A DNA stretch of 64,000 nucleotides from Coriaria nepalensis (taxonomy: Eukaryota > Streptophyta > Magnoliopsida > Cucurbitales > Coriariaceae): contig CP114492.1 of assembly GCA_027186245.1 (NCBI GenBank), positions 5,964,501-6,028,500 on the forward strand, given 5' to 3'. Positions 45,142 to 57,319 of the stretch are shown here, piece after piece. Position 1 is the stretch's first letter; the number at the start of each line of letters is the position of its first letter. The notes under the pieces are model-generated. The model was given only the letters and a program-made list of their open reading frames with translations. It was not told the DNA's origin and ran no database searches. A program made the translations under genes and the position numbers.

Positions 45142-48100
45142 ATGAGTGGATTTGATTTAAGAAGCCTCACATTTATGATTTTTGTTGCATTTCTTGTTTG
45201 GTCATCAAGTTTTGAAGCTTGCATTGCAAGAAGATCAGGCAAGCATTGGAGGGAAAACAGAGCTTCTTCACTATCTTCTTCTTTATCCAAGGGTAATAAG
45301 AAGGGGAAGTCTAATTATGGTCACAAAAACAACCACACCCACCAAAAGAGCCATCATAACGGCGGATCTAAGTCAAAATCTCCGCCCACAGACTCCGACA
45401 AATCTCCACCACCAGCGCCACTACCAGTTGCTTCACCGCCACCTCCGGGCATTTTGAAACCGAAACCTAAAGAAAATATTGTACTTAGCCCGCCACCTCC
45501 ATTTCAGAAAGGTCATGGCAATGGTGGGTATTATGCTACAACGTTTAACGTGCTTGATTTTGGAGCTAAGGGTGATGGTGAGACTGATGACACTAAGGTT
45601 TGTAATAAACTTAATTATTAGACGTTAGTTATTTATTATTATTTTTAATTAGATGTTAGCTTAAGTAAGTCCGTTTGTTATATACAAAATTTTGTCATTG
45701 ATTAGGACTGTTATAGAAAATATTTAGTGCAATTTAATATAATTTCTCATCAAAATTTTACATAAGAGAAAATAATTAAGATCATTTAGTTTTATTAAAC
45801 ATATTCATGTGACATCAATTTCATTAAAATATCATATCTATATGTTTAATGAAATTAAACATTTAACATCAATTATTTCATCTTATAGTAAATATTTATC
45901 ACAAATTTTATCAAATTATACGAACCTAAATTATATATAGGGAAATAAGTATAAAGGGGCCCACACAAACATGGAATATAAATAAATGAAAAGATTATGC
46001 TGTTGTGGAAGTTAGCCTGATGGTCAATACCAGACAACATAATTATATGGAGCTATCTAAAGTATCGTTCGGTCGGTGGGTGATTGGTTTAATTTCTTGA
46101 CGAGAATAATAATAATAATGAGAATAATGAGAAATGTAATAATTAATTCTTTATTAATTATTTGGTTATAAAAAAGTAAATAACTCTAAATGATTTTGAT
46201 TTTATATTGTAATGATTCATTATCGTGTTTTAAGAATATTTTAAATTTTTTTTTTAAAATTATATAATATATTTATTAGAATTTAAATATTATAAATTTT
46301 TTTTTATATAAATCAATAAGTAATTTTATTTAATCTGAGGACCACATTAAAAAAAAAAAAAAAGACTGATTTAATATTTTAAAAGTTTAAGAAATCAAAA
46401 TGACTTCACTTTTAATGAAAACAAACCAAATAAATAATTAATATTTATTTTAATTTAATTCAAGTTAAAAAAATGAAACCAATCACCCTTCAAATCTTTC
46501 TACTACCAACGAATACAAGTGTTGCAGTGCTTTACAAGGGTATTTCCTGTTCGACGCAGGCATTTGAAGATGCATGGGCAGCTGCTTGTAAAGTCGAGGC
46601 ATCAACGGTCCTCGTTCCTCCAGACTACACTTTCTTTGTAGGGCCCATTTCATTCTCTGGTCCTTACTGTCAACCAAACATTGTATTCCAGGTAATAATA
46701 ATACAGTAGAACATGAATCACTAAGACATCAAACTCCAATTGTTCTGTATCAGACCCGTGAAAGTATATAATAATCCATATTATGCTTAGGATTTTCAAT
46801 TAAACAAGGCTGATTAGAATATAATTTACTTACAGCTTGAAGGAACGATCATCGCTCCGATCGACCCCTCATCGTGGGGTAGAGGTCTACTGCAGTGGAT
46901 CCAGTTCACCAAATTAATCGGAATTACGATCCAAGGAAACGGGATAATTGACGGAAGAGGCTCGGTCTGGTGGCAAAACTCCCCGTATGATGATCCCTTT
47001 GATGATGAACTCAAACTCATAGTCCCGTTAAACCAAACCGTCCAAGAAAAACCACCAATTCCGGTAATTAACTAATCACCCCGGCTCGTTTTCGTTCCAG
47101 CGCATTTCATATCTCAGCTATCAAAAACTGATCACAATTTAAATCTTTTCTTTTATGGTGGGTAGATAAGCAATGAGCTTATGAAGACAATGCCGAGCAT
47201 CAAGCCAACTGTAAGGACTACTTTACTTCACTTTCAAACCTCAAGCTAATCTAGTTTTATACCACAAATCTTCAGTTTGTCTCAAATGCTGATCCAGATG
47301 CAAAATTCAGTTTATCGGTCTATCTAAATATATTTTATATACTTCTTTTTTTTTTTTAAACAGGCGTTGAGGTTTTACGGAAGTTTTAATGTTACGGTCA
47401 CGGGCATTACGATTCAGAACAGCCCACAGTGCCACCTCAAGTTTGACAACTGCGTTGGAGTAATGGTTCGTGATTTTACTGTTTCGTCACCTGGAGACAG
47501 TCTCAACACAGATGGGATTCACTTACAGAACTCCAAAGATGTTCTAATCCGTAGCACCAACCTAGCTTGTGGTACTTTTATATTACTTAAAAGAAATTCT
47601 TTATCTTGTCTCACTAGAAATACAGTTTATCCAAACTACAGTTTCAAACGTTCGAACCGAAAAGGGTTGTGGATAGGACGATCCCCATTAATGATATACA
47701 GGCTAAAGGATTAAATATTGGTGGTGACTCTGAAATTAGCTTCTGTTGGAACAATCTCAATCATATCCTCTCAACCACAGGCTTATATCCTCTCACCTTT
47801 ATTTTTTGAACCCAGCAGACAAAGCAACCTTTCTTTTTGTCTTTTATAAGCAACATAAAAAACTGATTTTGCTCCTTCTTCTTTAGCTCATTGCTTAAGA
47901 TAAGGACATAAAGATAGCCAGAAGAAGGTCCACCCCCCCCCCCCCCCCTATCATAAAAACCAAACCACAGAAAGTGTTTTTCTTCTCCTTGGTCTTTGGC
48001 CAGTAATCATAGGGATGTTGTTGATCAGTAAGGCAATTGACTAATCCTCTGACTCAATTTTGAATGTGACTAAGGTTTGTTTGGGTAGACTTACTAGACT

Positions 48101-49215
48101 AACATCTAGTAAAACTGACATTCGGAATAGTAGAATTTAGTTATATTTTGTGGGCACAAACAGGAAACTATGGGCCCGAACTGGATAAAAATAAGTGCGT
48201 TCAAATGAAGACTAAGCATTGATCCAGCTTGAGAGATTTTAACTCCAATGAAACTTGAACTTTACTACATGTAGATACTAAATAGAATCTCTTACAATCT
48301 AAGTCCTAAATTCTTTTTTTCTGGTAATGCAGGAGATGATTGTGTTTCGATTCAAACGGGATGCTCGAACGTATATATACATGATGTGAACTGTGGGCCC
48401 GGGCATGGAATCAGTATAGGAGGGCTCGGAAAGGATAATACAAAAGCTTGTGTCTCTAACATCACTGTGCGGGATGTTATAATGCACAACACCATGAATG
48501 GTGTAAGAATCAAAACATGGCAGGTACTCGTTAGTAGTTAGCAGTTATAAGTCATATTTTCTTTATAATCCTTAAACGCTTTGTGTCCATTATATATATA
48601 TATGTATATATAAACAAACTAACCAACTAACTAAATTACATATGCACCCCACGAGCATATGGAAATTACAGGCGGTGAATCCCAGTGATTTCTAAATTAT
48701 TTTCTACCTGCCTGTAATTTTCACATAACATGGGGTCCACATGAATTTACTCCTTATTAAAAAGGGTAATTTTAAACTTATTTTATCCTAACATTTAACA
48801 CTGAAATGATAAATCTTTCCAGGGAGGATTAGGCTCGGTCCAAGGAGTACTCTTCTCAAACATTCAAGTTTCAGATGTTCAACTACCGATAGTGATAGAC
48901 CAATTTTACTGCGACAAATCCATCTGTAAAAACCAAACCTCGGCAGTAGCTCTATCCGGAATTACCTACGAGAGAATAAGAGGAACATACAGGGTAAAAC
49001 CCGTACACTTAGCCTGTAGTGATAGCCTACCTTGCCTTGATGTTTCCCTCATGGCCATAGAGCTGAAACCTATTCAAGAACGGTACCATCTTTACGACCC
49101 CTTTTGCTGGCAAGCTTTCGGGGAGTTGAAATCTCTCTCGGTCCCACCTATCGATTGCCTGCAAACAGGAAAGCCATCAAGCAATATGATTCAATATGCT
49201 ATGGATACTTGCTGA
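45142..49215 (+). CDS. Polygalacturonase (GH28), PGX3/At1g48100-like, seven exons
   Basis: A secreted pectin hydrolase. Exons: 45142-45597, 46560-46691, 46836-47063, 47166-47210, 47364-47571, 48333-48523 and 48823-49215; all junctions are GT-AG and the sum is 1653 nt, giving 550 residues. A signal peptide ([21 protein letters not shown]) is followed by about 90 residues rich in Lys, His, Ser and Pro, with SPPPP-like runs. The GH28 domain follows with NTDG (335-338), GDDC (357-360), GHGIS (380-384) and RIK (415-417). Arabidopsis PGX3 has this kind of proline-rich N-terminus and acts in wall expansion and stomatal development; the match is from memory. Intron 1 contains a foldback insert. Confidence 0.93.
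46078..46489. mobile_element. MITE-like foldback insert in intron 1 of the PGX3-like gene
   Basis: GGGTGATTGGTTTAATTT at the left faces AAATGAAACCAATCACCC at the right, so the ends are inverted repeats of about 13-18 bases enclosing 412 bp of AT-rich non-coding DNA. A clear target duplication was not found and the true ends may lie slightly outside. It sits in the longest intron of the gene (962 bp), close to the exon 2 acceptor. Confidence 0.55.
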
Positions 49216-49882
49216 AATTGAAAATTCATATGTTAGGGAGATTTGAATGATGTGTTGGTTGTGTGGGTCGGGTTATGATTTTTTTTCTTTTCTTTTCGAC
49301 CCCGTTGTCACATCATTGGTAGTTAGAAAACTAGTAGTAAATAGGAAACATCTTTCTCTAAAAGGGTTATGTATTATAATCATTTCATACGGTGAGTAAA
49401 ATATATGCAGTATATACATTGTGTGCTATATATTGGTTCTAAATAGAAGGTTAAAAAAAATAGGAAAAAAAAAACCTTATACATGGACCCACCATATCCA
49501 TGTATTGCCCAACTTCACTTTGTTTCTATCAAAATTTGACCCACACCAATATTCACAGCCTTTTATGATCCTCGGAATTTCCAATTTTAGGTAACTAAGA
49601 AAATCCTTAAACCTAATTTTGATAGTAAATACCAAATCGGCTCCATTCCATTTACTTCTGCAATTGAAATTTCAGCAGTTAAACTTTAGTTTGGACCCAT
49701 AAAAACCAAGTTTCTCTCACATCTCGATCGAAACTGCAAAGTTTCAATTTACCTCATTGTCTAACAAAATTGTAGTTTGCACATACAAACTTGGCTATGT
49801 CCTCCTTTTCATAAGCTAAACCAAATGCATAGTTGAATTGTTAAGAATTCCCCCTTCTAAAATCTCCCCACAAATACACACC
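49216..49882. other. 3' region of the PGX3-like gene and spacer
   Basis: Probable 3' UTR, then AT-rich DNA without a gene. Confidence 0.4.
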
Positions 49883-50190
49883 CACCAAGGACTCAGCCAT
49901 CCAAATTCTGGATGCTTATCCGGCGTCTAGAAGACCTGATGTTGAGCACTAGCTAAGGGCTCAACCATTTAATTCCTAGAAGCCTATTGGACATCCAAAA
50001 GACTTGATGTTGAGCACTAGCTAAGAGCTCCATCATCCTATTCCATAATGCTTATTTGGCATCTAAGAGACCTAATGTTGAGCACTCGCCAATGGTTCAG
50101 CCACCCTATTTCTTGGATACTCATCTGGCATTTAAAATACCTGATGATGGGCATTCGTTAGGAGCTCAGCCATCTCTTTTTCCCCACCTA
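49883..50190 (+). repeat. 68-bp tandem array, about four diverged copies
   Basis: The core GATGTTGAGCACTAGCTAAG recurs at 49938 and 50006. Diverged versions follow near 50074 (AATGTTGAGCACTCGCCAA) and 50143 (GATGATGGGCATTCGTTAG), giving a period of 68-69 bp. Each unit also contains a CTCA(A/G)CCA-type and a GCTTATTTGGCATCT-type phrase. The array abuts the gag-like relic to its right and may be part of that element. Confidence 0.8.
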
Positions 50191-50584
50191 AAAGACATAA
50201 GTATTAAGTGCAATATCTTACTGCATGAGCAACCTCAGACACTAACCCTCTATAAATGCTTAGCCTCTAAGAAGGGGGAGGAACTCCAAAGGACCTAAAG
50301 TACGAGTATGTGCTAAGGATTTGGCGTGAAAATAGTCAGAACGTCAAAAGTGAGAATTCTATTTTAAAGTTAAGGGGAGAGTCAGGAATTACATTCAATC
50401 TTTCAAAACAAAATACATTGCCACTACGGGCTAGAGGAAATATGTAAACATAAAATACTAAAATAAAACATAGATTGGAATTCTATGGGTCATTTTGAGA
50501 AGGTTTACCAACCTAGGGGTGTTGCTCAATTTGACTCAAGTAGTGGTATGCTTCAGTAGTGCATCCTCCTCATTCTATATATTA

Positions 50585-52463
50585 GGAGCAAGGTCAGATT
50601 GATGGATCATTCTCCTCATCCACTAACTCCTCTTCGCCCTTCTCCTCCTCAAATCTAGAAGGGCTATCATCATGCAACACCACCTCATCCATATTCATGT
50701 TGGGATGGACCACCTTTGCCATCTCTTTGGCAGCCACAAAGCCTAGGTTCTTGGACCTTTCCAACTTGTTATTAAAGTCCATATTACACCTAAGGAATAT
50801 GAGCTTTTAATTCTTCATTCTCGGCCTTCAGTCTATCTCGCTTAGCTCTGTTCACCTTAAGAGCCTCTATAACTCGCTTGACCTGGTCCAACTCAAAGAA
50901 GATGAGTTGCTTGGCCTCAGCTTCAGTTTGAAGCTTACCCCTAAGGGAAGTCTTCTTAGCTAAGGGCTCCTCCTCAGCCAATTGTTGTCTTAATGAAGCT
51001 CAATATACTCGATAGGAGAATAGGCTAGGGTAATGGCATTTAAGGCGAGTCGTCATTAATGAATGAAAGTAGTACAAGGCAAGAAGTTATAAATAAGCTA
51101 GAGAAAAATAAATGGTAAGAGACTGAACAGGAGAAACTGACCCTGGCTACGCTAGAGCATAACAAGTTCATCATCTTAGACAGAGAGAGTTGTACCAAAT
51201 TACTAAATGTAGGTATCAACGTTAGTGGAGGGATCTCTTGACTGAAATCCCTTAAGGAACTTAAAAGATGTTAGGCTCCCCGATAATAGTTGACCCATGA
51301 AGTATGGTCAAGATTGACTCCATGCTTGAGGACCAATCATACGCTAAGGAGTCATCATGAGGTTGAGAGTGCTCGAGGGTCCGGTGGGCTGGAGGTAGAG
51401 TTCTAGTTGGTGAGCCTGAGGGACATCGAGTATCCCTCAATAGAGTGGGCTTAGGTGAGCCATACGAGAAGATCTGGATAGGCACTAACCTTTGAGAGAC
51501 TCAAACTGAAGAAAGATTGACTTGGTGCCTTTTAGTCTCCCAGCCATCTCCGAGCTCAATGAGCCCTCTTCTTAGGGAGTGTTATATTCTTCTCCCACTA
51601 GTGGTTCAACTCAGCTTCAAGTTGAGTTTCAGCAAGAGCGTCAAGCTATGCTTTTGAAGTCTTTGCAAGACATGAAAAAAATTAGAAAAATGATAAAAGT
51701 ATGACTTCATATAAAAGGAAAGCGAAAACAAGAAAATAACATTTTACCAACCGCCTCAACTGAAGACCCCTCAGGATTCTTGATCATTCAGATGGGATGC
51801 ACCTCCATGTGAGGATGAGGATTAATAGGACCACAAATACTAAGGGGGGATTGAGTAAGAACAACTTCCTACTATCACTCCTCAATGGACCTGGCTAGAA
51901 TTTGCTGCTAGATGACTTTTTCCTCATCTAACAATTGGAAGATGGTGTTAGGGATATAATGCTTCTGAAAGGAAGAGGGGACATTAAATGATAGGCGAGG
52001 GAGGTTCCAAGCTCTGGTCAACATGCACCACTTCTCCTTCCAATGCTTGTTGAACTTAGGGAGACCAGTTAAAGGGCTTCCCTTAAGAGAGGTGGTGTAG
52101 CACAAACCTTAACTTCTTTAGCTGAGGCCTATGATAGAGAAGAAGAAGGAAATTTGGTGTTCGCGCTCTGTCTCCTCCTAAAAGATGACGTATAATCCCA
52201 TCAACATCTGCCATGTCTTCGGCATCAGTTGACTCGGTAGGAGTCCATAAGAAAAAAAGGAGAGAGTGAAGGTAGCGATGAAGTGGAACTCGGAAGCCGC
52301 TCTTAAACATTAGTGGGTAGATAACTGTGTCCGTTGATGACCCCACACCAATATGAGGGATCCTCTCGTTGCCTTTAGAGACCCTCAGATCCACTATGGT
52401 TTTCATGTCATAATCCGTCAACATGTCCCCGACTTCATCCTTGGAGATGATAGGCTGAAGCAT
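50585..52463 (-). pseudogene. Retrotransposon gag-like relic with C-terminal coiled coil
   Basis: Minus-strand pieces in order: 52463-52083 has YPLMFKSGFRVPLHRYLHSL, resembling the start of the plant 'putative gypsy-type transposon' domain family. Then come broken frames, and 50981-50790 is a strongly charged coiled coil (LQTEAEAKQLIFFELDQVKR and then RDRLKAENEELKAHIP). 50782-50594 has LGFVAAKEMAKVVHPNMNMD and an acidic end (EEEKGEEELVDEENDPS). The order fits a Gag-like protein of a non-autonomous plant element. It is broken by stops and frameshifts. The family assignment is from memory. Confidence 0.6.
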
Positions 52464-53579
52464 TTCATAATGATTCGGAGGCTAAGACTGAGATGATGCT
52501 TCCTCTCCCTTGTTGGCTCTAGACCTTATTGACTCTAAGGAGCAAGATGAGTTCTTCGAACCTGATGATTAAGGTAAAATAAAGGCCAGCCTAAAAACTA
52601 AACTAGGGAATGCGACATATGGAGATGAGAGCTGAGGCTAAGGTCTAAGACAAGCTAAAGAGGGTCTAAGAGTTGGATGAGGCTAAGGGGTTAAATCTAG
52701 AGTCTGAAAGAGGTGGCAGATTAGCCAGAGGTTAGGAAGCCTATACTTCCAAAGAGTTATCAAATTTTGACTAACCTTAACTCTGGTCGTGTTCGCAAGT
52801 CAGTCAAAGAAGTAGTAAACCCTAAGGACAGCCATTGAAAATAGGGGGGCCCTAAGGGCCGGAAACTCCTTAGAGTTAGCTTCAAATTAGAATTTAAGAT
52901 CAAAATCTATTAATGCCCGGAAATGTATACCATAACTCACAATAAAACGTAGGCTTAAAGTACATCAAGCCAGAATCAAGAAAAACGGCCAAGAGGAATT
53001 AAATGAAGAAGGTGTGCATACTTGTTCTCTCATACATGGTGTTTAACCTAACGTAAATGGAAATATGGCAGAGTTGATGACGGAGCTTTGCCGAAGTGGA
53101 AGGCCGAATGACTATAAAGGCAATATAGTAAATGAAATCACCAGAGGAGAAAACAAGAGAAAAAGATAGAGAATTCGAGTGTTTCAAAGGTAGATTGAGG
53201 AAAAAGTAAAGGTAAAATTGTTTTTGTTCAAAGGGTCTTGAATATGGAGAGTCAGCCAATCACCAAGCGCCATATGGTGAGAAGAGAAATGTGGAATTAG
53301 TTGAAAAAGTAGGAAACATGCGTTAAAGGAAAAAATGCCTTGTCTTGATTATCGAGGCAATCATGCCAAAGAAGTGGGATAGCCACCATGCATGTCAAGG
53401 AGGATTAGAATGGTCTCATGTGTGTCAAAGTGAGTGTTTGCTCTCCATGCATTTGAAGAAGCGATGCTACCTTAGAGAATGGAATCCCTGACTCGATCCC
53501 CTCAATGCAAAGGATAGGGGAGGGCTTTCATAGGTACGATGTGTCCCTCAAATCCTTGGACTACCTAGCAAGGGGCAAA
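52464..53579. other. Probably the upstream part of the gag-like element
   Basis: No open frame with a domain. It has the GC content and word use of the gag-like relic rather than of the AT-rich spacer. Confidence 0.3.
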
Positions 53580-54151
53580 CTGTTGTGGATTGTGAAAGGT
53601 TAGCCTTAACATTAGCAAACAAAGCTCCTCTGAGGTTTGAATATGAACCAAGATCTTATATTTGTTCGGATAAGGCTGACCACCCACAAGTACCTTGATG
53701 AGGTTAACATGATGAGGATATCAGTCTCCACCTTCAGTCTTAGCAAAGTAGGTCCACTCACAATCCACAATGATAGCTGATGTTAAGGGTCGATGCGGTT
53801 GACTTTTTTAGATGAGCCTGACATGGCATAGCAAAACATTATCCGTAAGGAGGGTAGGAGGTCCCATATGTGTAAAGGTGGACCATTATGGGCCTAGCCT
53901 AGATTTTGACCCACAAGTGTTTTGTCTAATGACCAAAAATATAAAAGGGAATTAATTCACTAGAGAGGTATAACATTTTTACCCTGATCATCGCCTCCCA
54001 AACCCCTCTCTTGAGAAACCTTACTAATTTGATTGTCAAAAAGGAATATGTCGTCATTACCCCAGCATCGTTCCATGTTTTTGCAAGTCAATTCGACCTT
54101 AGAGCACACTAATAATTTTGGATCATTTCCTCTAACCAGAAATCCACATTA
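53580..54151 (+). repeat. LTR candidate (solo or detached)
   Basis: A purine-rich GCAAGGGGCAAAC precedes TGTTGTGGATTG. A TATAAAAGGG box lies at about 53940. The stretch ends near ATCCACA, which mirrors GTGGAT. This is the composition of a plant gypsy LTR with a U3-TATA-R order. No partner copy was found, and its orientation disagrees with the minus-strand gag-like relic. Confidence 0.3.
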
Positions 54152-54164
54152 ATATTACACATTT

Positions 54165-54520
54165 TAGCAGTGCATATTTAGCGGCACCACAAAAATGTCG
54201 CTAAACTACAGCAGTTAGTAGCACAATAAGAAAAAAAAAAGACTGGAACCGTTATATTTTAGCAACGCCAAAAATATCATTAATGTAATTCACAATTGGC
54301 GGCACCAAGTTCGATACTACTCCTCTAGCGGTTACATAAATGTAAAATGTGGCTACTTGTTCCAAAATCATTTCACTAAAATTTTTCCTATGAGTGAGTC
54401 CCATTAACTTAACTTTTTCGAAAATGTTGCGAAACTTAAATGCCGCTAATTTTTTTTCATAATTGGTGGAACATATGGCTATGCTGTTAGTTTCACAGAT
54501 GAGTGTTCTATGGTAAATGC
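54165..54520. mobile_element. CACTA-like subterminal sequence
   Basis: The short phrases AGCGGCACCA, GTCGCTAAA, GGCGGCACCAAG, CTAGCGG and AATGCCGCTAA recur in both orientations over about 350 bp. Subterminal arrays of such GCGGCA/TGCCGC words are typical of plant CACTA transposons. No transposase or clean CACTA terminus was found, so the call is tentative. Confidence 0.35.
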
Positions 54521-54679
54521 TGTTAAAAAGTATTGGTAAATTAAAAACAAAAAAATAACTTTATTTATTTACATTTTATGGTAACTTGGTGCTGATGATG
54601 TGTGCCACTAATACGACTATTAAGAAAAAATATAAAAAAGAAAAAGAAAACAACATTGTAAAGGCCAGTCGTGGTTTTG

Positions 54680-54990
54680 ATAATATTGTGGCTACATATC
54701 TCATTGTCAATCGTGTCTTTCATGCTTGCACCAAACACGTAAAAGATTGAAGATTGACGGTCCCTTTGTCTGTCATAAGGTTCCCAGGAAGCTTCACTTT
54801 ATTCTCTACATTCCTACTTTAATCAGTATAGATATGATGACCAAGGATCCCTCCGCCTCTCAGCTTCTAATTCTTTTGGTCCAAGCTCTCCCATATTTTT
54901 TCCAACTTTGCTCGAGCGGGGCTGCTAGAATTGATTTGCACCAAATCTCACCCGTCCTTATCCCGAAGAATTTAGTTAGCTAATTATTGG
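54680..54990 (+). pseudogene. Copia RNase H tail fragment
   Basis: The plus-strand frame reads CLHQTRKRLKIDGPFVCHKV and then FILYIPTLIS, with MTKDPSASQL after it. The order matches the end of copia RNase H, where HxRTKHIE..DCHFVRDK is followed by the TKxL motif. It is short and heavily mutated. Confidence 0.5.
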
Positions 54991-57319
54991 ATTACAACTA
55001 GTCCCAAAAACTCAAGCTCATAGAAAATAATACAATAATTTATATTAAGCATACCAAGTCCTAACATTAATATCTCTCTTGATATCATTAAGTTAACACA
55101 TATTTCTTTACTAATATGTGATAAAATACTCCTATTATATGTAATAAAACATCAAGGCAATACAAGACAGTTCTCTATAAACTTTCAGACTTTTTGTTTG
55201 AAATACGTTTCTCATTGACATCGAGTTAAAGATCCAAATAATCTTACTGAAATTTCGTGCATCCAAATTCCAGTTTCAACATTTTACCTAGTTGATGGTA
55301 CTAAATCTTACTCGGTTATTCAAATAAAATTCATGGGGTTCTTTTGAATCTTATTGTCATATCTTGAATCAAGGGATGTGCGTTTCACTCATTTTATCAA
55401 TCAGGGATCGGCCACTGATGACTTTTAAGTAGTTAACTAAGCATTTTCAATCAATCTCCAAAAGAGATGTATCCTTATTCCATATTCAGCATCAAGACAT
55501 CCTTATAACATAAATCATGTCCTTAATCTTTAGACACCAATTAGATATAGACATCATTCACTAATTTTTCATGATCATCATATTGAGAAATTAAGGCATC
55601 TTAACAAGTTAAGGAAGACACATATTCAAAGACATAAAACTTGCTCAACCTAGCCATAAAAACAACAAACAACACTACTTATTATTTATTAGAATTCTCA
55701 TCTAAGAAGTCCATCAACTTTAAAGCAAATATAAAAAGCCACGAAAAAAAAAAAAGAAAAAAAAAAGATAGCCAAGAAGACGCCTTGATGCTGTGTCCAT
55801 GCCTGTTCTGTGACTTGCCGGTTTGCCAAGCACAAGCGCACTTCCCTCCGCTACTACTTTAGCAAATTTTGCGGTTGGTGCTCGGGAAAACTTGCCTTAC
55901 TTGGGAGGAAGAAGATGAGGAGAAGGATCCAAGGCCTTTTAAGACCCATGATTGTTGTACTTGGGGTCCTAAACAAAGCTCAAGCGGTGAAACAAGTCTT
56001 GAGATAATGGGCTTTTATATAGCTTTATAATTGGATATTGTTGAACTTGATCTCAAGTGGACCTTCGAAACGATCATCATTTTTATTATTATTATTTTCT
56101 TCTACCTCTTAGCATTTTGGTTTATTTATTTATTTGTATTTTCACCATCAGAATGTTGAACTGGTGGGAAAGATCCAATTATTGGTTTCTTGCTCCAATT
56201 ACTTTAGATAACTCCCCTATCTCCTATCCTCCGCATTATTAGCGCAAATTAAATTTATTAGCTCAATAAGGGAGGGTTAGGTCATGTTTGGCCAAACTTT
56301 TAAAAAAATGTTTTTATATTTCAAAATATATTTATATTTTAAAATTTGAAAATAATTATTAAACGGACACAAAAGGCATTAAAATGTTAAAATAATCATC
56401 AAATGCATATACTAAAATATATAACTTGATAATGCTTTTGCTAAGCCATATGTTATTATAATTAATCAATTATTCCATTTCCACTTCATATCACAAAATC
56501 GTACCAGCCAACAACTAAAAAGCACTTTGGCCAAACAAATAACTAAAAGCACTAGCAACATTCACAATAATAGAAGGTTTATTTCAAATCTTGCAATTAC
56601 GTACATAAAGGATATTAGAGCCAATCCAATAGAAAAGAGGAGCATTAAACCACTATTTCCTTTTTGCAAACCCTTTGCCATTCGCCCTTCTCCATCTCTT
56701 TTGAGGTGTGTATAATTGGATCCACTAACTTAATGCTCATTCCCTTTTTCACCTCCAATTAGTTTAAATTTTAATCCTCCACTCAACCTATCTTTTCAAG
56801 CATCGAATCACTAGAAGATACGAGCTCATAGGTTAACATGATCCCACGACCGACACAATAGCCTATTTCTATATCTATATCATATCTATAGCTATACCTT
56901 TTTGTATGTCTTCCCATGCTGACCAATGCTCATTCAAAGTCCACTTTCTTTTTTTATATTTTTATTTTTATTTTATTTTTGCTTCACTTCACCGATTTCT
57001 CAAATAATCATTCTAAGTTCCATGGGTGCAATCCATTTGGGCTTTTATTTGAAATCAATTCAGCCCACTACGTACATTACCTATATAAGCAACTCTGCTT
57101 ATTTCTTTTCAAGCCTCTCATCTTCTATATAATTGCATATAGCTCTGCAAAATATTGTTTTTGTCCAATTTCCTCCAAAGGTTTATATTCCATGAATTTA
57201 TGCCCTCCTACCTGAAAATGAATTAAGATAATAAAACAGAAAACATTAGTGGATAAACTAGCATAAAATCAAGAGTTATTGTATACTAAAAGTCCTATAA
57301 AAATTATTCACATCTTTGA
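54991..57319. other. AT-rich intergenic DNA with one possible MITE
   Basis: No gene is supported. Positions 56281-56545 are bounded by GTTTGGCCAAACTTTT and CACTTTGGCCAAACAAAT, both containing TTTGGCCAAA, which is palindromic in itself. A small foldback element is therefore possible. Frames at 55641-56007 and 56916-57215 show no domain. Confidence 0.4.

Noticed and set aside
45182..45457. 91-codon frame inside exon 1 of the PGX3-like gene
   Set aside because: It is a shifted-frame shadow of the Pro/His-rich coding exon.
56916..57215. Two overlapping hydrophobic frames
   Set aside because: T-rich DNA yields Phe/Leu/Ser-rich frames; there is no start context or domain.
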